Shown piece after piece: positions 53,790 to 62,579 of a DNA stretch of 64,000 nucleotides (within the stretch, counting starts at the first letter, position 1; the number at the start of each line of letters is the position of its first letter). The notes below the pieces were generated by a model. That model saw only the letters and a list, made by a program, of their open reading frames with translations. It was not told the DNA's origin and did no database searches. The translations under genes were made by a program, and so were the position numbers. Origin of the DNA: an uncultured Prevotella sp. (lineage in GTDB: Bacteria; Bacteroidota; Bacteroidia; Bacteroidales; Bacteroidaceae); the NCBI GenBank assembly GCA_900543585.1, contig UQRP01000003.1, positions 1-64,000 of the forward strand, read 5' to 3'.

Positions 53790-55772
53790 TTATTTCAGCG
53801 TATACCCTATTGTAAACTTAATATTTCTACCCGGCATTGGATAGAACCTTACAACTTCGTAGTTGTGCCCGCCGAGGTTCATGGCATCAAGCTGGAACCT
53901 GAGTTCCGACCGCCGTATCTTCACCATTCGGGTGAGGGTGACACTGTGGTCAGCATAGCCAGGCATACGGTTGTCACGGATATTATAGCCTAAGAAATAG
54001 CGTTCTGAGACAGCGAGAAGATTATAGGTGATATCCAGCCAGGGCATGTGCATCGTCAGACTGACCGATCCCGTATGTCGCGGCGTATAGGCTATCTGGT
54101 CACCATACTGCATATCAGCATGATTGGTACGATCGGTAGCACTGAGGTAGCCGTAACTCGCTAAGAGGTTTACTCTATAACCTGATCCAAGATCCACCCC
54201 ACCCGACAAGGAGACATCAAGTCCGAGCATGCGAACAGTGCTGACATTCATCATCGACCAGAGGAACATGCGTGGCACCGCTACTATCTTATCAGTTACA
54301 CGCCCATAATAGCCATCAGCGGTAAGGGAAGCCCAACTTCGGGAAGAGGCGAGATTGCCTGTAGCACCTAAGTTCCACTGTCGCGTCTTCTCCGGACGCA
54401 GCGTACGGCGACCTACTCCGGTATAGTATAAATCGTTAAGTGTCGGTGTGCGGAATATATCCTTATAGCCAACACGCAGGCGCAATGGATTCCAAGGATG
54501 CCATTGCACACTGAAAGCCGGTGACAAACGGTGGCAGCCTTCGGAAGGCTCGCCTACCTTGACATGCTCGCTGATACCCGTATAGAGCAGTGAGGCGTTG
54601 AACGTTACATTCCGTACTCCACCGTAATTAGCTGCCAGTGCTGTCCAGAAAGACTCACGGGAAGGATAGGGACAGCCTACGATGGTCATGGAAAGGTAAT
54701 TGTGCGCGTAGTCCTGTGACAATGACAGATGGAAGTCCTTCAACGGCTCTGTCCATAGCGTAGCAGTAAGATAGGTCTCGTTCTGCCGGTATTTATCTTC
54801 CGTACTCCTCGTAGCATCATGGTCGGTATAGCGGTTCCAGGAATAGTTCCACTTCGCTGCTGCCTTGAACCTCAGGCGCGGAGAGAGGATGTTCTCATAC
54901 CGCACTTGGCTAAAAATATTCTTGTCAGTGAGCCGTTCTGCAGCATAGGGATTATCGTAGATGACCGCACCGGGGAGACCACGCCAGGAGTTGAAGCCAT
55001 AGAGTTTCCACATCAGCGTCTGATGGCCGTCAAGGATGTAGCGCATGTTTATCTCGCCGCGCCATGAAGTAATGTCACTGTTGCTACGCTTGGCATTGAT
55101 GAGCTGTGAGCCATTCCGCAGCTTGAAGCGATAGTTACCGTCGGCCCGGGTGTAGTCGGCAAAGGCACTCCAAGCCAGCCGGGCGGCCGACTGACCGTAG
55201 AACACAGTAGGATTGACAAGCCCATAGGCTCCTGTCTTGAAAGTTGCTGCAAGCATCGGATGACCACCGTCACCGACTTTGGCAAAGGCACTCGTCACAT
55301 CCACCCGGGCTGCACTGGCATAACTCTTTGCGCTCAGGTAAATATCATCTGCCTGACCTATCACTAACGCTACGCGGGAAACGCCCTCTAAGGTAAAGCG
55401 TGAGAGGTCGACTTGTCCAGTTTGGCAGTCACCGACTTCAACGCCGTCATAGCTGACGCCTGTATGCTGGGCCCCGAGACCACGCACATCAACGGTCTTC
55501 AGACCACCTATGCCACCATAGTCTTTTACCTGAACACCGGCAAGATGTTTCAGCGCTTCCCCAACGTCACCAGCCCCGATACGTCTCATCTCTTCATAAG
55601 ATAGTTCCTGCACCGGCGTGCTGGCCTTCACCTGTTCCGATAGGCGACGGGCCTCCACCGTCACGCCCTGGATGGTGTGAGTGGTGTCGGTGATGGAGGT
55701 CTGGGCATGGACGGGGGTAGCCATAGCGCACAAGGCGGCAAAGATAAAATGTCGCTGTTCCAAAGTTATCAT
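53790..55772 (-). CDS. btuB: BtuB-like TonB-dependent cobalamin receptor
   Basis: 660 residues from the ATG at 55772, giving signal peptide HFIFAALCAMATPVHAQ. An upstream extension to 55961 would run through the riboswitch and is rejected. The plug domain has IGAGDVGEALKHLAGVQVKD and GLKTVDVRGLGAQHTGVSYD; the barrel ends GRNIKFTIGYTLK. No SusC-type N-terminal domain, matching vitamin B12 or siderophore receptors. The cobalamin riboswitch just upstream makes corrinoids the likely ligand. In operon with the BtuG-like lipoprotein. Confidence 0.88.
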   Translation of the reverse strand: MITLEQRHFIFAALCAMATPVHAQTSITDTTHTIQGVTVEARRLSEQVKASTPVQELSYEEMRRIGAGDVGEALKHLAGVQVKDYGGIGGLKTVDVRGLGAQHTGVSYDGVEVGDCQTGQVDLSRFTLEGVSRVALVIGQADDIYLSAKSYASAARVDVTSAFAKVGDGGHPMLAATFKTGAYGLVNPTVFYGQSAARLAWSAFADYTRADGNYRFKLRNGSQLINAKRSNSDITSWRGEINMRYILDGHQTLMWKLYGFNSWRGLPGAVIYDNPYAAERLTDKNIFSQVRYENILSPRLRFKAAAKWNYSWNRYTDHDATRSTEDKYRQNETYLTATLWTEPLKDFHLSLSQDYAHNYLSMTIVGCPYPSRESFWTALAANYGGVRNVTFNASLLYTGISEHVKVGEPSEGCHRLSPAFSVQWHPWNPLRLRVGYKDIFRTPTLNDLYYTGVGRRTLRPEKTRQWNLGATGNLASSRSWASLTADGYYGRVTDKIVAVPRMFLWSMMNVSTVRMLGLDVSLSGGVDLGSGYRVNLLASYGYLSATDRTNHADMQYGDQIAYTPRHTGSVSLTMHMPWLDITYNLLAVSERYFLGYNIRDNRMPGYADHSVTLTRMVKIRRSELRFQLDAMNLGGHNYEVVRFYPMPGRNIKFTIGYTLK

Positions 55773-55814
55773 GTATAAGCTCGCCGTATGCTGTCCTCGC
55801 AGCAGTGACGACTG

Positions 55815-56003
55815 GTTAGGGCAATGGCAGGTCTTCTGGCTCGCAGTCAGTGCAGACGGCCTTCCCAATAAAATGTCAGTGGCCATTGATTCCTGCCTAA
55901 GACAGGACTTGTCTGCACCGGTAAGACTGCACACAGCAGCGGGACTGTCGGAGATTCTCACTCCGTTCCCTTTTCATCACGCGTTTCCTTGTGAACCGAT
56001 TGC
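55815..56003 (-). promoter_or_regulatory. Cobalamin (adenosylcobalamin-type) riboswitch
   Basis: On the minus strand the leader contains GGTTCACAAGGAAACGCG, the core GGGAACGGAGTGAGAATCTC with CGACAGTCCCGCTGC, and the B12 box AGCCAGAAGACCTGCC (55826-55841), all in the order of the Rfam cobalamin riboswitch. The B12 box fits the consensus rAGYCMGgAgaCCkGCc almost perfectly. It precedes btuB by about 50 nt. High cobalamin should shut down translation or transcription of btuB and the BtuG-like gene. Confidence 0.95.
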
Positions 56004-56009
56004 TAAGTG

Positions 56010-56040
56010 CAAAGGTAAGATAAAAAAAGTAAAGGACAAA
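56010..56040 (-). promoter_or_regulatory. Promoter of the riboswitch-btuB operon
   Basis: TTTG (56040-56037, minus strand), 19-nt spacer, TACCTTTG (56017-56010). Transcription would begin near 56004, at the 5' end of the riboswitch. Confidence 0.85.
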
Positions 56041-56055
56041 GAAAAAAACGGTTTT

Positions 56056-56193
56056 TCAGAATGAAAGACCAAAGGAGTAGCCTATTCTGAGGACGAAGGG
56101 GATGTGGGCATCATAGGGATTCCACATGCAGTGGGTGGTGCCGACAAACATGAAGAAAGCCAGCCTCTGCAAGGTGCAGAAACCGGCTTTCAT
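56056..56193 (-). pseudogene. Possible C-terminal remnant of an outer-membrane protein
   Basis: A 45-codon frame ending NPYDAHIPFVLRIGYSFGLS-F. The final strand with aromatic C-terminal Phe is typical of outer-membrane beta-barrels. There is no signal peptide, and its start overlaps the cdsA terminator hairpin. Probably what is left of a larger barrel gene; a chance ORF cannot be excluded. Confidence 0.35.
56155..56191 (-). terminator. Hairpin downstream of cdsA
   Basis: GAAAGCC (56155-56161) and GGCTTTC (56185-56191), with an inner TCTGCA/TGCAGA pair. Candidate terminator for the rsfS-ftsH-cdsA operon, 47 bases past the stop, but without a clear T run. Confidence 0.5.
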
Positions 56194-56237
56194 TGCGGAA
56201 CATTATATAAGATGTGGCAGCGATACGAATAAGCTGC

Positions 56238-57107
56238 CTATGCGAACATCGTCAAGGAATAAAGATAGATGACGGCAGCGGGAATAGCGAGGAGCGAGGA
56301 GTCGAAGCGGTCCATCATACCTCCGTGTCCCGGCAGTATCTTTCCGCTGTCCTTGACCCCTAAGGTACGTTTGAAGAGGCTCTCCACAAGGTCGCCCCAT
56401 GTGCCGAAGATGACGACGACAGCCCCTAAGCCCAACCACTGGTAAAGGTTGAGGGTGTGGGGCCCACCGTTGTTGGCCAGCCACCCGATGACGCCGGCAA
56501 TGATGACGGCAAAGATGCCGCCTCCGATGCTTCCCTCCCAGGTCTTACCCGGTGAGATGCGGGGGAAGAGCTTATGCTTGCCAAAGAGCGAGCCGCAGCA
56601 GTAGGCGCCCGTGTCGTTGGCCCACAGCAGGATGAAGACGGAGAGCGGCAGCAGCATGTCGAAACCGCTGAAGTCACCGTTGACATCGCGCTTGAAAGCT
56701 AAGATGTTGATCATAGACAGCGGCAGGGCGATATACATCTGTGCCAGCATGGTATAGGCCATGTTAGTGACGGCATCCTTGTTTTTGAGATAGAGCTCGC
56801 TGATAAGCAGATAGACAATGGTGAGGATATAGGGCAGCATGACGGCAAAGCCTCCGACATAGTCCACGCTCCATGCCGCCACAGCAATGTTGAGGTAGAC
56901 GGCACCGACCGTAGAGATGAAGCGGTTGACATTGACATTGGCCACACGGTCGTTGACAAGCCCGGTGTATTCCCATACCGTCATGCCGGTGATGATGCAG
57001 AAGAGGAGCACCATGGCACGAGGGTTGAGAAATCCGGCCACCATGATGGCGACATAGAGGACGCCGGTGATGGTTCGGACGATGAGATTACGCTGTTTTT
57101 CTGACAT
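56238..57107 (-). CDS. cdsA: Phosphatidate cytidylyltransferase
   Basis: 289 residues with about seven or eight membrane helices. The family signature near the C-terminus is SPGKTWEGSIGGGIFAVIIA, LGLGAVVVIFGTWGDLVESL and FKRTLGVKDSGKILPGHGGM followed by MDRFDSSLLAIP. Makes CDP-diacylglycerol from phosphatidic acid and CTP in the inner membrane. Third gene after rsfS and ftsH, 60 bases from ftsH; that gap holds a short run of repeated AGGCCTATT/ATTAGGC-like words. Confidence 0.95.
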   Translation of the reverse strand: MSEKQRNLIVRTITGVLYVAIMVAGFLNPRAMVLLFCIITGMTVWEYTGLVNDRVANVNVNRFISTVGAVYLNIAVAAWSVDYVGGFAVMLPYILTIVYLLISELYLKNKDAVTNMAYTMLAQMYIALPLSMINILAFKRDVNGDFSGFDMLLPLSVFILLWANDTGAYCCGSLFGKHKLFPRISPGKTWEGSIGGGIFAVIIAGVIGWLANNGGPHTLNLYQWLGLGAVVVIFGTWGDLVESLFKRTLGVKDSGKILPGHGGMMDRFDSSLLAIPAAVIYLYSLTMFA

Positions 57108-57167
57108 TGAGATATTATTTTTATGGGGGCTATAGGCCTATTGGGCCCTTTAGACCCATTAGGCTTA

Positions 57168-59264
57168 TTAGGCCTCCTCGTTTTCTTTTTCTTTCTTGGC
57201 AGCCACAGCCTTGTCGTGCTCAGCCTGGGCCTGCTTGACGACATCGGGCATATCCTCGAGCTTGGGAGCGGAAGCCTCGGCCTCAGCCTGCTCCTTGGCA
57301 GCCTTCTCAGCCTCCAACTTGTCGTTCTCCTTCATCAGCTCCTCGGAACGGCTCTCCCAAGGGCGTTTGCCGAAGATCTTCTCCACATCGTCGTGGTAGA
57401 TGACCTCCTTCTCAAAGAGCAGCTGCGCCAGCTTGGCGTGGCCCTCCTTATGCTGCGTGAGGATCTCCTTGGCACGGGCATACTGCTCGTTGACAATCTT
57501 CAGCACCTCGTCATCGATGATCTTGGCCGTGGTCTCACTGTAAGGCCGCTGGAAAGAATACTCATCATTATTATAATAGCAGATGTTAGGCAGGCGGTCG
57601 CTCATACCCGTATAAGCCACCATGCCGAAGGCTGCCTTCGTGCTGCGCTCCAGGTCGTTCATGGCACCAGTAGAGATGGCACCTACGAAGAGGTCCTCGG
57701 CGGCACGGCCACCCAAGAGGGCACAAATCTCGTCGAGCTCCTCTTCCTTAGTAGTGATGACACGCTCCTCAGGCAGATACCAGGCAGCTCCCAGCGCCTG
57801 ACCACGCGGAACGATGGTGACCTTGACGAGGGGGTTGGCATAGCGGCAGAACCAGCTGATAGTGGCATGGCCGGCCTCGTGGATGGCGATGCTGCGCTTC
57901 TCCTCAGAGGTCATGACCTTTGTCTTCTTCTCCAGACCGCCAATGATACGGTCTACGGCGGCGAGGAAGTCCTGCTTCGTCACCTTCTTCTTGTTGTGGC
58001 GGGCGGCGATGAGGGCAGCCTCATTGCACACGTTGGCGATGTCGGCACCCGAGAAGCCCGGGGTCTGACGGGCCAGGTAGTCCACATCGAGGGTCTCGTC
58101 GACCTTGAGGGGCTTGAGATGCACCTTGAAGATAGCCTTACGCTCGGCAAGGTCGGGGAGGTCGACATGAATCTGGCGGTCGAAACGTCCTGCACGCAGC
58201 AGAGCCTTGTCGAGCATGTCAGCACGGTTGGTGGCCGCTAAGACGATGACACCGGAGTTGGTGCCGAAGCCGTCCATCTCGGTAAGAAGGGCATTGAGGG
58301 TGTTCTCACGCTCATCGTTGCCACCCATAGAGGGATTCTTGCTGCGGGCACGTCCCACGGCATCAATCTCATCGATGAAGATAATGCATGGCGCCTTGGC
58401 CTTAGCCTGTGCGAAGACATCACGGACACGGCTGGCACCCACACCGACAAACATCTCCACGAAGTCGGAGCCCGACATCGAGAAGAACGGCACACCGGCC
58501 TCACCGGCTACAGCCTTGGCCAAGAGCGTCTTACCCGTTCCCGGAGGACCGATGAGAAGAGCGCCCTTAGGAATTTTACCGCCTAACTCGGTATATTTCT
58601 TTGGATTCTTTAGGAAGTCGACAATCTCCTGTACTTCCTGCTTGGCACCTTCCTGTCCGGCGACATCCTTGAAGGTGATGCCCATCTCGTTGCCCTTCTC
58701 GTAGAGCTTGGCTTTGCTCTTGCCCACGCTGAAGAGTCCGCCACCACCGGAGCCCATGCCACCGCTCATGCCGCGGCTGAGCCACCAGAACATCAGGATA
58801 AAGAAGATGAGCGGCGCCAGGTTGATGAGGATGTTCCAGATGTCGGACCCACGCTCGTTGTCGTAGCTATAGCCGGCAAACTTGTTCTTGGCCTGCTGGG
58901 CATCGAGGAACTTCTCCAGCTCGTCGACGCTGCCAAACTGTACGTTGACACTGGGGCTGGTACCCACCTGCTGGGCATCCATGTGGAAGACGGTGCGGAT
59001 ATACTTCGGCTTGACGAACATCTGCAAGGTGTTCTCCGTCTTGTTGATGACGATGCGCTGAGCATAGCCTTTTTCCACATAAGATTTAAAATCACTGTAC
59101 GAGACATCCTGGCTTGCGCCGGTGCCTTTGACGATGGAGTTGCCACCGCCTGAGAATAACATAATGGCAAGCACGATCGCCACGATGATGTAGAGCCAGT
59201 TCATATTGAAACGTGGCATCTTGGGCTGATTATTGCCGCCGGGTCTGTATTGTCTGTTGTCCAT
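57168..59264 (-). CDS. ftsH: ATP-dependent zinc metalloprotease FtsH
   Basis: 698 residues. Two membrane segments (about 22-38, [15 protein letters not shown], and about 147-165) enclose a periplasmic domain. The AAA+ module has Walker [21 protein letters not shown], Walker [14 protein letters not shown], the pore motif [15 protein letters not shown] and the arginine-finger region [15 protein letters not shown]. The protease domain carries the zinc motif [12 protein letters not shown]. The tail is a charged E/A/K-rich extension. Degrades misfolded and regulatory membrane proteins, in many bacteria also LpxC. Between rsfS and cdsA. Confidence 0.97.
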   Translation of the reverse strand: MDNRQYRPGGNNQPKMPRFNMNWLYIIVAIVLAIMLFSGGGNSIVKGTGASQDVSYSDFKSYVEKGYAQRIVINKTENTLQMFVKPKYIRTVFHMDAQQVGTSPSVNVQFGSVDELEKFLDAQQAKNKFAGYSYDNERGSDIWNILINLAPLIFFILMFWWLSRGMSGGMGSGGGGLFSVGKSKAKLYEKGNEMGITFKDVAGQEGAKQEVQEIVDFLKNPKKYTELGGKIPKGALLIGPPGTGKTLLAKAVAGEAGVPFFSMSGSDFVEMFVGVGASRVRDVFAQAKAKAPCIIFIDEIDAVGRARSKNPSMGGNDERENTLNALLTEMDGFGTNSGVIVLAATNRADMLDKALLRAGRFDRQIHVDLPDLAERKAIFKVHLKPLKVDETLDVDYLARQTPGFSGADIANVCNEAALIAARHNKKKVTKQDFLAAVDRIIGGLEKKTKVMTSEEKRSIAIHEAGHATISWFCRYANPLVKVTIVPRGQALGAAWYLPEERVITTKEEELDEICALLGGRAAEDLFVGAISTGAMNDLERSTKAAFGMVAYTGMSDRLPNICYYNNDEYSFQRPYSETTAKIIDDEVLKIVNEQYARAKEILTQHKEGHAKLAQLLFEKEVIYHDDVEKIFGKRPWESRSEELMKENDKLEAEKAAKEQAEAEASAPKLEDMPDVVKQAQAEHDKAVAAKKEKENEEA

Positions 59265-59324
59265 ATCTAAGTTCTTGGTTTAAGAAAAGCCTCTTGGCGA
59301 GACTGTTGCGGTAACATTGTGGCA

Positions 59325-59675
59325 CTATCCTACCTTTCGGGCGTCTTCCCAAAGGTTTTCGAGGTCGTAGAACTCACGTGGCTCGGGGAGGAAGATGTGC
59401 ACGATGATGTCTACAAAGTCGATGGCCACCCACTGGTCGGTTCCCAGGCCATTGACACCTACTGGGCGCTCGCCAGCCAGCTCACGGCACTTGTCACCCA
59501 CCGACTGGGCGATGGCCTCCACCTGAGCCGGAGAGTTGCCGGTGCAGATGACGAAGTAGTTGGTGATGGCGCCGTCGATATGCCGCAGGTCGATGGTGAC
59601 GACATTCTCGCCCTTCTTATCGTCAATGGCGTCTGTAATAATATGTAAAAGTTTCTCTGTTGATGTTGAATCCAT
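59325..59675 (-). CDS. rsfS: Ribosomal silencing factor RsfS
   Basis: 116 residues. Family pieces: LLHIITDAIDDKKGENVVTI, DLRHIDGAITNYFVICTGNS and DQWVAIDFVDIIVHIFLPEP. Binds ribosomal protein uL14 and stops joining of the subunits during starvation. First gene of the rsfS-ftsH-cdsA group, with its own promoter upstream. Confidence 0.95.
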   Translation of the reverse strand: MDSTSTEKLLHIITDAIDDKKGENVVTIDLRHIDGAITNYFVICTGNSPAQVEAIAQSVGDKCRELAGERPVGVNGLGTDQWVAIDFVDIIVHIFLPEPREFYDLENLWEDARKVG

Positions 59676-59783
59676 TAAAAGTATTTACGTAAATATGAAT
59701 GTAATAAATGTTATTGTTCTAATTCTCGCGATGAACGCTCTTCAATAGACCATGTAATAATACAATGTGTCTATATCATTGCA

Positions 59784-59814
59784 CAAAGTTAACGCTAAAA
59801 GAAATAAACACAAA
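59784..59814 (-). promoter_or_regulatory. Promoter of rsfS-ftsH-cdsA
   Basis: TTTG (59814-59811, minus strand), a 19-nt spacer and TAACTTTG (59791-59784). About 110 nt of AT-rich leader precede the rsfS ATG. Apart from this and the tRNA promoter, 59676-60005 shows no gene. Confidence 0.8.
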
Positions 59815-59913
59815 ATTTATTAGTTTAATTTTGTATTTAACCGCTCGCAGCGGTCCAAAGAAACGGGGAAAATGGGGTAAAACAAACTTTTTTTGAAAAA
59901 AAACGCCAAAACA

Positions 59914-59945
59914 TTTGGTCGGTTCGCAAAAACTCTCTACCTTTG
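59914..59945 (+). promoter_or_regulatory. Promoter of tRNA-Gln
   Basis: TTTG (59914-59917), a 20-nt spacer and TACCTTTG (59938-59945): the best Bacteroidetes promoter in the window. The tRNA begins about 60 nt downstream. Confidence 0.88.
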
Positions 59946-60005
59946 CACCCGCAATCAGGAAAACAACCACAACGATTGTTAACCACCACGGTTGCAAGGA
60001 CATTT

Positions 60006-60076
60006 TGGGGTATGGTGTAATGGTAACACTACAGATTCTGGTCCTGTCATTCTTGGTTCGAGTCCGAGTACCCCAA
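60006..60076 (+). tRNA. tRNA-Gln (anticodon CTG)
   Basis: Acceptor TGGGGTA pairs with TACCCCA. The D arm is GTG-TAATGGTAA-CAC, the anticodon loop TTCTGGT with CTG, and the T arm contains GGTTCGAGTCC. The last pair of the anticodon stem is A-C. CCA is not fully encoded (ACA follows). Confidence 0.93.
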
Positions 60077-60081
60077 CAAAA

Positions 60082-60113
60082 GTCATCAAGCTTCCCGCTT
60101 GATGACTTTTTTG
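60082..60113 (+). terminator. Terminator of tRNA-Gln
   Basis: GTCATCAAGC and GCTTGATGAC around a TTCC loop, followed by TTTTTTG. Confidence 0.95.
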
Positions 60114-60142
60114 TTTTAAAGAGAAAATATACAGGCCTTTTC

Positions 60143-60174
60143 TTGTCTTTTAGCCAAAAAAGTTGTTACTTTGC
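60143..60174 (+). promoter_or_regulatory. Probable promoter of panC-panD
   Basis: TTG (60143-60145), a 21-nt spacer, TTACTTTG (60167-60174). The -7 box differs at one position from TAnnTTTG. The leader would be about 15 nt. Confidence 0.45.
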
Positions 60175-60196
60175 ACTCCCGTAACATAAACAGGCA

Positions 60197-61066
60197 ATGA
60201 AAGTATTCACAACAATTGTTGACCTTCAGAACGAGCTCTTTCGTGCCCGTCAGGAAGGTAAAGAGATTGGCCTGGTGCCAACCATGGGCGCCCTTCACGA
60301 GGGTCACGCCTCACTCATCAAACGCAGTGTCAAGGATAACGGGGCTACAGTAGTGTCCATCTTCCTCAATCCAACTCAGTTTAACGACAAAGGCGACTTG
60401 GAGCGCTATCCGCGCACTCTGGATGCCGACTGCAAGCTCTGTGAGGCTTGCGGAGCCCAGTATGTCTTCGCTCCATCGGTAAAGGAGATGTATCCCACTC
60501 CCGACACCCGCCACTTCGAGTTCCCACCACAGTCTACAGTCATGGAAGGTGCCAAGCGCCCCGGACATTTCAATGGTGTCTGCCAGGTCGTGAGCCGTCT
60601 CTTCTATATTGTGAAGCCCAACCGTGCTTATTTCGGTGAGAAAGACTGGCAGCAGATTGCCGTGGTGAAGCGTCTGGTGAAATACATCGGCTATGACAAG
60701 CTGATAAAGATTGTGGAATGCCCTATCGTCCGCGATGCCGACGGGCTGGCCAAGAGTTCCCGCAACACGCTCTTAGCTCCCGACGAGCGCGCCATAGCTC
60801 CCAACATCTATAAAGCACTCAAGGAGAGTGTGGAATATGCTAAAGACCACACCGTCAAAGAGACCCACGACAAAGTGGTAGCCGACATCAATGCCATCGA
60901 CGGACTGGACGTGGAATACTTTGAGATTGTAGACGGCAACACGCTCCTCGACGTAGACAATTGGGACGACAGCGACTATGTCGTGGGCTGCATCACCGTT
61001 TACTGCGGCAAGACGCCCATCCGACTCATCGACCATATCAAATACAAATCCCCAGAGGACAAATAA
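60197..61066 (+). CDS. panC: Pantothenate synthetase
   Basis: 289 residues. The nucleotidylyl-transferase signature is complete: [19 protein letters not shown] (HxGH), [37 protein letters not shown] and [14 protein letters not shown] (KSSRN in place of KMSKS). Joins pantoate and beta-alanine using ATP. Followed by panD after 17 bases; panB lies convergent just beyond, and coaBC plus a probable PanK follow, making a compact vitamin B5/CoA cluster. Confidence 0.97.
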   Translation: MKVFTTIVDLQNELFRARQEGKEIGLVPTMGALHEGHASLIKRSVKDNGATVVSIFLNPTQFNDKGDLERYPRTLDADCKLCEACGAQYVFAPSVKEMYPTPDTRHFEFPPQSTVMEGAKRPGHFNGVCQVVSRLFYIVKPNRAYFGEKDWQQIAVVKRLVKYIGYDKLIKIVECPIVRDADGLAKSSRNTLLAPDERAIAPNIYKALKESVEYAKDHTVKETHDKVVADINAIDGLDVEYFEIVDGNTLLDVDNWDDSDYVVGCITVYCGKTPIRLIDHIKYKSPEDK

Positions 61067-61083
61067 GTTAGCACAAAAAAGAC

Positions 61084-61428
61084 ATGCAAATACAAGTACT
61101 CAAGAGCAAACTGCACTGTGTGACCGTCACCGACGCCAACCTGAAATACCTTGGCAGCATCACCATTGACGAAGACCTGATGGACGCTGCCAACATGATT
61201 GCTGGTGAGAAGGTACAGATTGTGGACAACAACAACGGCGAGCGCTTCGAGACCTATATCATCAAGGGCGAGCGTGGTTCCGGTTGCATCTGCCTCAATG
61301 GCGCCGCTGCCCGCAAGGTGCAGATTGGTGACACCGTCATCATCATCTCCTACGCCATCATGGACTTTGAGGAGGCCAAGACCTTCAAGCCCACCATCGT
61401 GTTCCCAAAAGAGGGAAACAAGCTTTAA
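61084..61428 (+). CDS. panD: Aspartate 1-decarboxylase
   Basis: 114-residue proenzyme. The self-cleavage site Gly24-Ser25 is present in [19 protein letters not shown], so the pyruvoyl cofactor can form. Other family parts are [20 protein letters not shown] and [19 protein letters not shown]. Supplies beta-alanine for panC. Second gene of the panC-panD pair; its stop leads into the foldback structure. Confidence 0.97.
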   Translation: MQIQVLKSKLHCVTVTDANLKYLGSITIDEDLMDAANMIAGEKVQIVDNNNGERFETYIIKGERGSGCICLNGAAARKVQIGDTVIIISYAIMDFEEAKTFKPTIVFPKEGNKL

Positions 61429-61647
61429 AAGAAGTCCGGAAGCCACTACAGAAGTCCGGAAGTCCGGAAGTCGCAGAAGTCCAGTCATTAGCAGGTTGGG
61501 ATGATGAGCATGATGTTCATCTTCTACCCAAGAGACATTTGACTGGACTTCTGTGACTTCCGGACTTCCGGACTTCTATACTTCTGTACTTCTGTGACTT
61601 CTATACTTCAAAGACTTCTATACTTCAAAGACTTCCGGACTTCTTTT
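61427..61647. repeat. Nested foldback with iterated ACTTCCGG/ACTTCTGT words
   Basis: Outer arms AAAAGAAGTCCGGAAG (61427-61442) and CTTCCGGACTTCTTTT (61632-61647) are exactly complementary. Inner 37-nt arms (61451-61487 and 61540-61576) differ at one base. The 52-nt loop contains a further GATGA...TCATC pairing. The right side is a run of about twelve 8-9-nt words of ACTTC type. It fills the whole gap between convergent panD and panB and probably terminates both. Confidence 0.9.
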
Positions 61648-62466
61648 TTAGTAGCTTTCCTCGGCATTGGGGAAGTTACCGGATTTCACGGCATCGACAT
61701 AGGCGTGGACACCATCGGTCATGCACTGTGCCATGTCTGCAAAATGTCGGAGGAACTTCGGCTTGAAGCCCTGCGTCATGCCGAGCGCATCGGCATAGAC
61801 GAGGACCTGACCGTCGGTGTCAGGTCCGGCGCCAATACCTATCGTCACGGCCTTCACCTCTTTAGTGACCTGAGCGGCGAGCTTCGCCGGGACTTTCTCA
61901 AGTGTGATAGCGAAGCAGCCTGCCTCGTCGAGAGCGTGGGCGTCGGCTAAGAGTTTTGCAGCCTCAGCCTCCTCTTTGGCACGGAGACCATAGCCACCAA
62001 ACTTATGGATGCTCTGCGGGGTGAGGCCTAAATGTCCCTCCACAGGGATACCGGCTTGGATGATGGCACGGATGGTATCGGCAATCTCAGCGCCTCCCTC
62101 CATCTTCACAGCGTCAACACCGGTCTCCTTCATGATACGAACGGCATTGCGCACAGCCTCCTCACGGCTCACCTGGTAGGAACCGAAAGGCATGTCGCAT
62201 ACCACCAGGCAGTGGTGGCAAGCACGCGCTACGCTTCGCGCATAGACGATCATCTCGTCGACAGTGATAGGCAGCGTGGTCTCGTTACCTGCCATCACGT
62301 TGGAGGCAGAATCGCCGACGAGGATAGAGTCGATGCCGGCTCGGTCGACAATACCCGCCGTGGTGAAGTCATAGGAAGTGAGCTGGGCTACCTTCTCGCC
62401 GGCAGCTTTCATTTCGGAAAATGTTTTGGTTGTAATCTTTTTCTTGTCTGTTGTTAAGTACCCCAT
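61648..62466 (-). CDS. panB: 3-methyl-2-oxobutanoate hydroxymethyltransferase
   Basis: 272 residues. The (beta/alpha)8 barrel has KVAQLTSYDFTTAGIVDRAG, IDSILVGDSASNVMAGNETT (metal ligand Asp), MPFGSYQVSREEAVRNAVRI, VDAVKMEGGAE, PVEGHLGLTPQSIHKFGGYG and FAITLEKVPAKLAAQVTKEV. Makes ketopantoate for the pantothenate path. Convergent with panC-panD and divergent from coaBC. Confidence 0.97.
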   Translation of the reverse strand: MGYLTTDKKKITTKTFSEMKAAGEKVAQLTSYDFTTAGIVDRAGIDSILVGDSASNVMAGNETTLPITVDEMIVYARSVARACHHCLVVCDMPFGSYQVSREEAVRNAVRIMKETGVDAVKMEGGAEIADTIRAIIQAGIPVEGHLGLTPQSIHKFGGYGLRAKEEAEAAKLLADAHALDEAGCFAITLEKVPAKLAAQVTKEVKAVTIGIGAGPDTDGQVLVYADALGMTQGFKPKFLRHFADMAQCMTDGVHAYVDAVKSGNFPNAEESY

Positions 62467-62490
62467 TACTTATTAGTTGTTTTTCCAGTG

Positions 62491-62498
62491 CAAAGATA
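62491..62498 (-). promoter_or_regulatory. -7 box of panB
   Basis: TATCTTTG on the minus strand, 24 bases before the panB ATG. Confidence 0.55.
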
Positions 62499-62511
62499 GA
62501 CAATAATTTTG

Positions 62512-62519
62512 TAACTTTG
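62512..62519 (+). promoter_or_regulatory. -7 box of coaBC
   Basis: TAACTTTG on the plus strand, 13 bases from the panB -7 box. Leader of about 54 nt before the ATG at 62580. Confidence 0.55.
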
Positions 62520-62579
62520 TAGCCAATAAGTCAAAAGTCTTAACACCACACCTCATTTTATAACATACTGCATAGGAAA

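Noticed and set aside
55773..55961. Longer btuB frame beginning at 55961
   Set aside because: The extension is the cobalamin riboswitch. The signal peptide begins at 55772.
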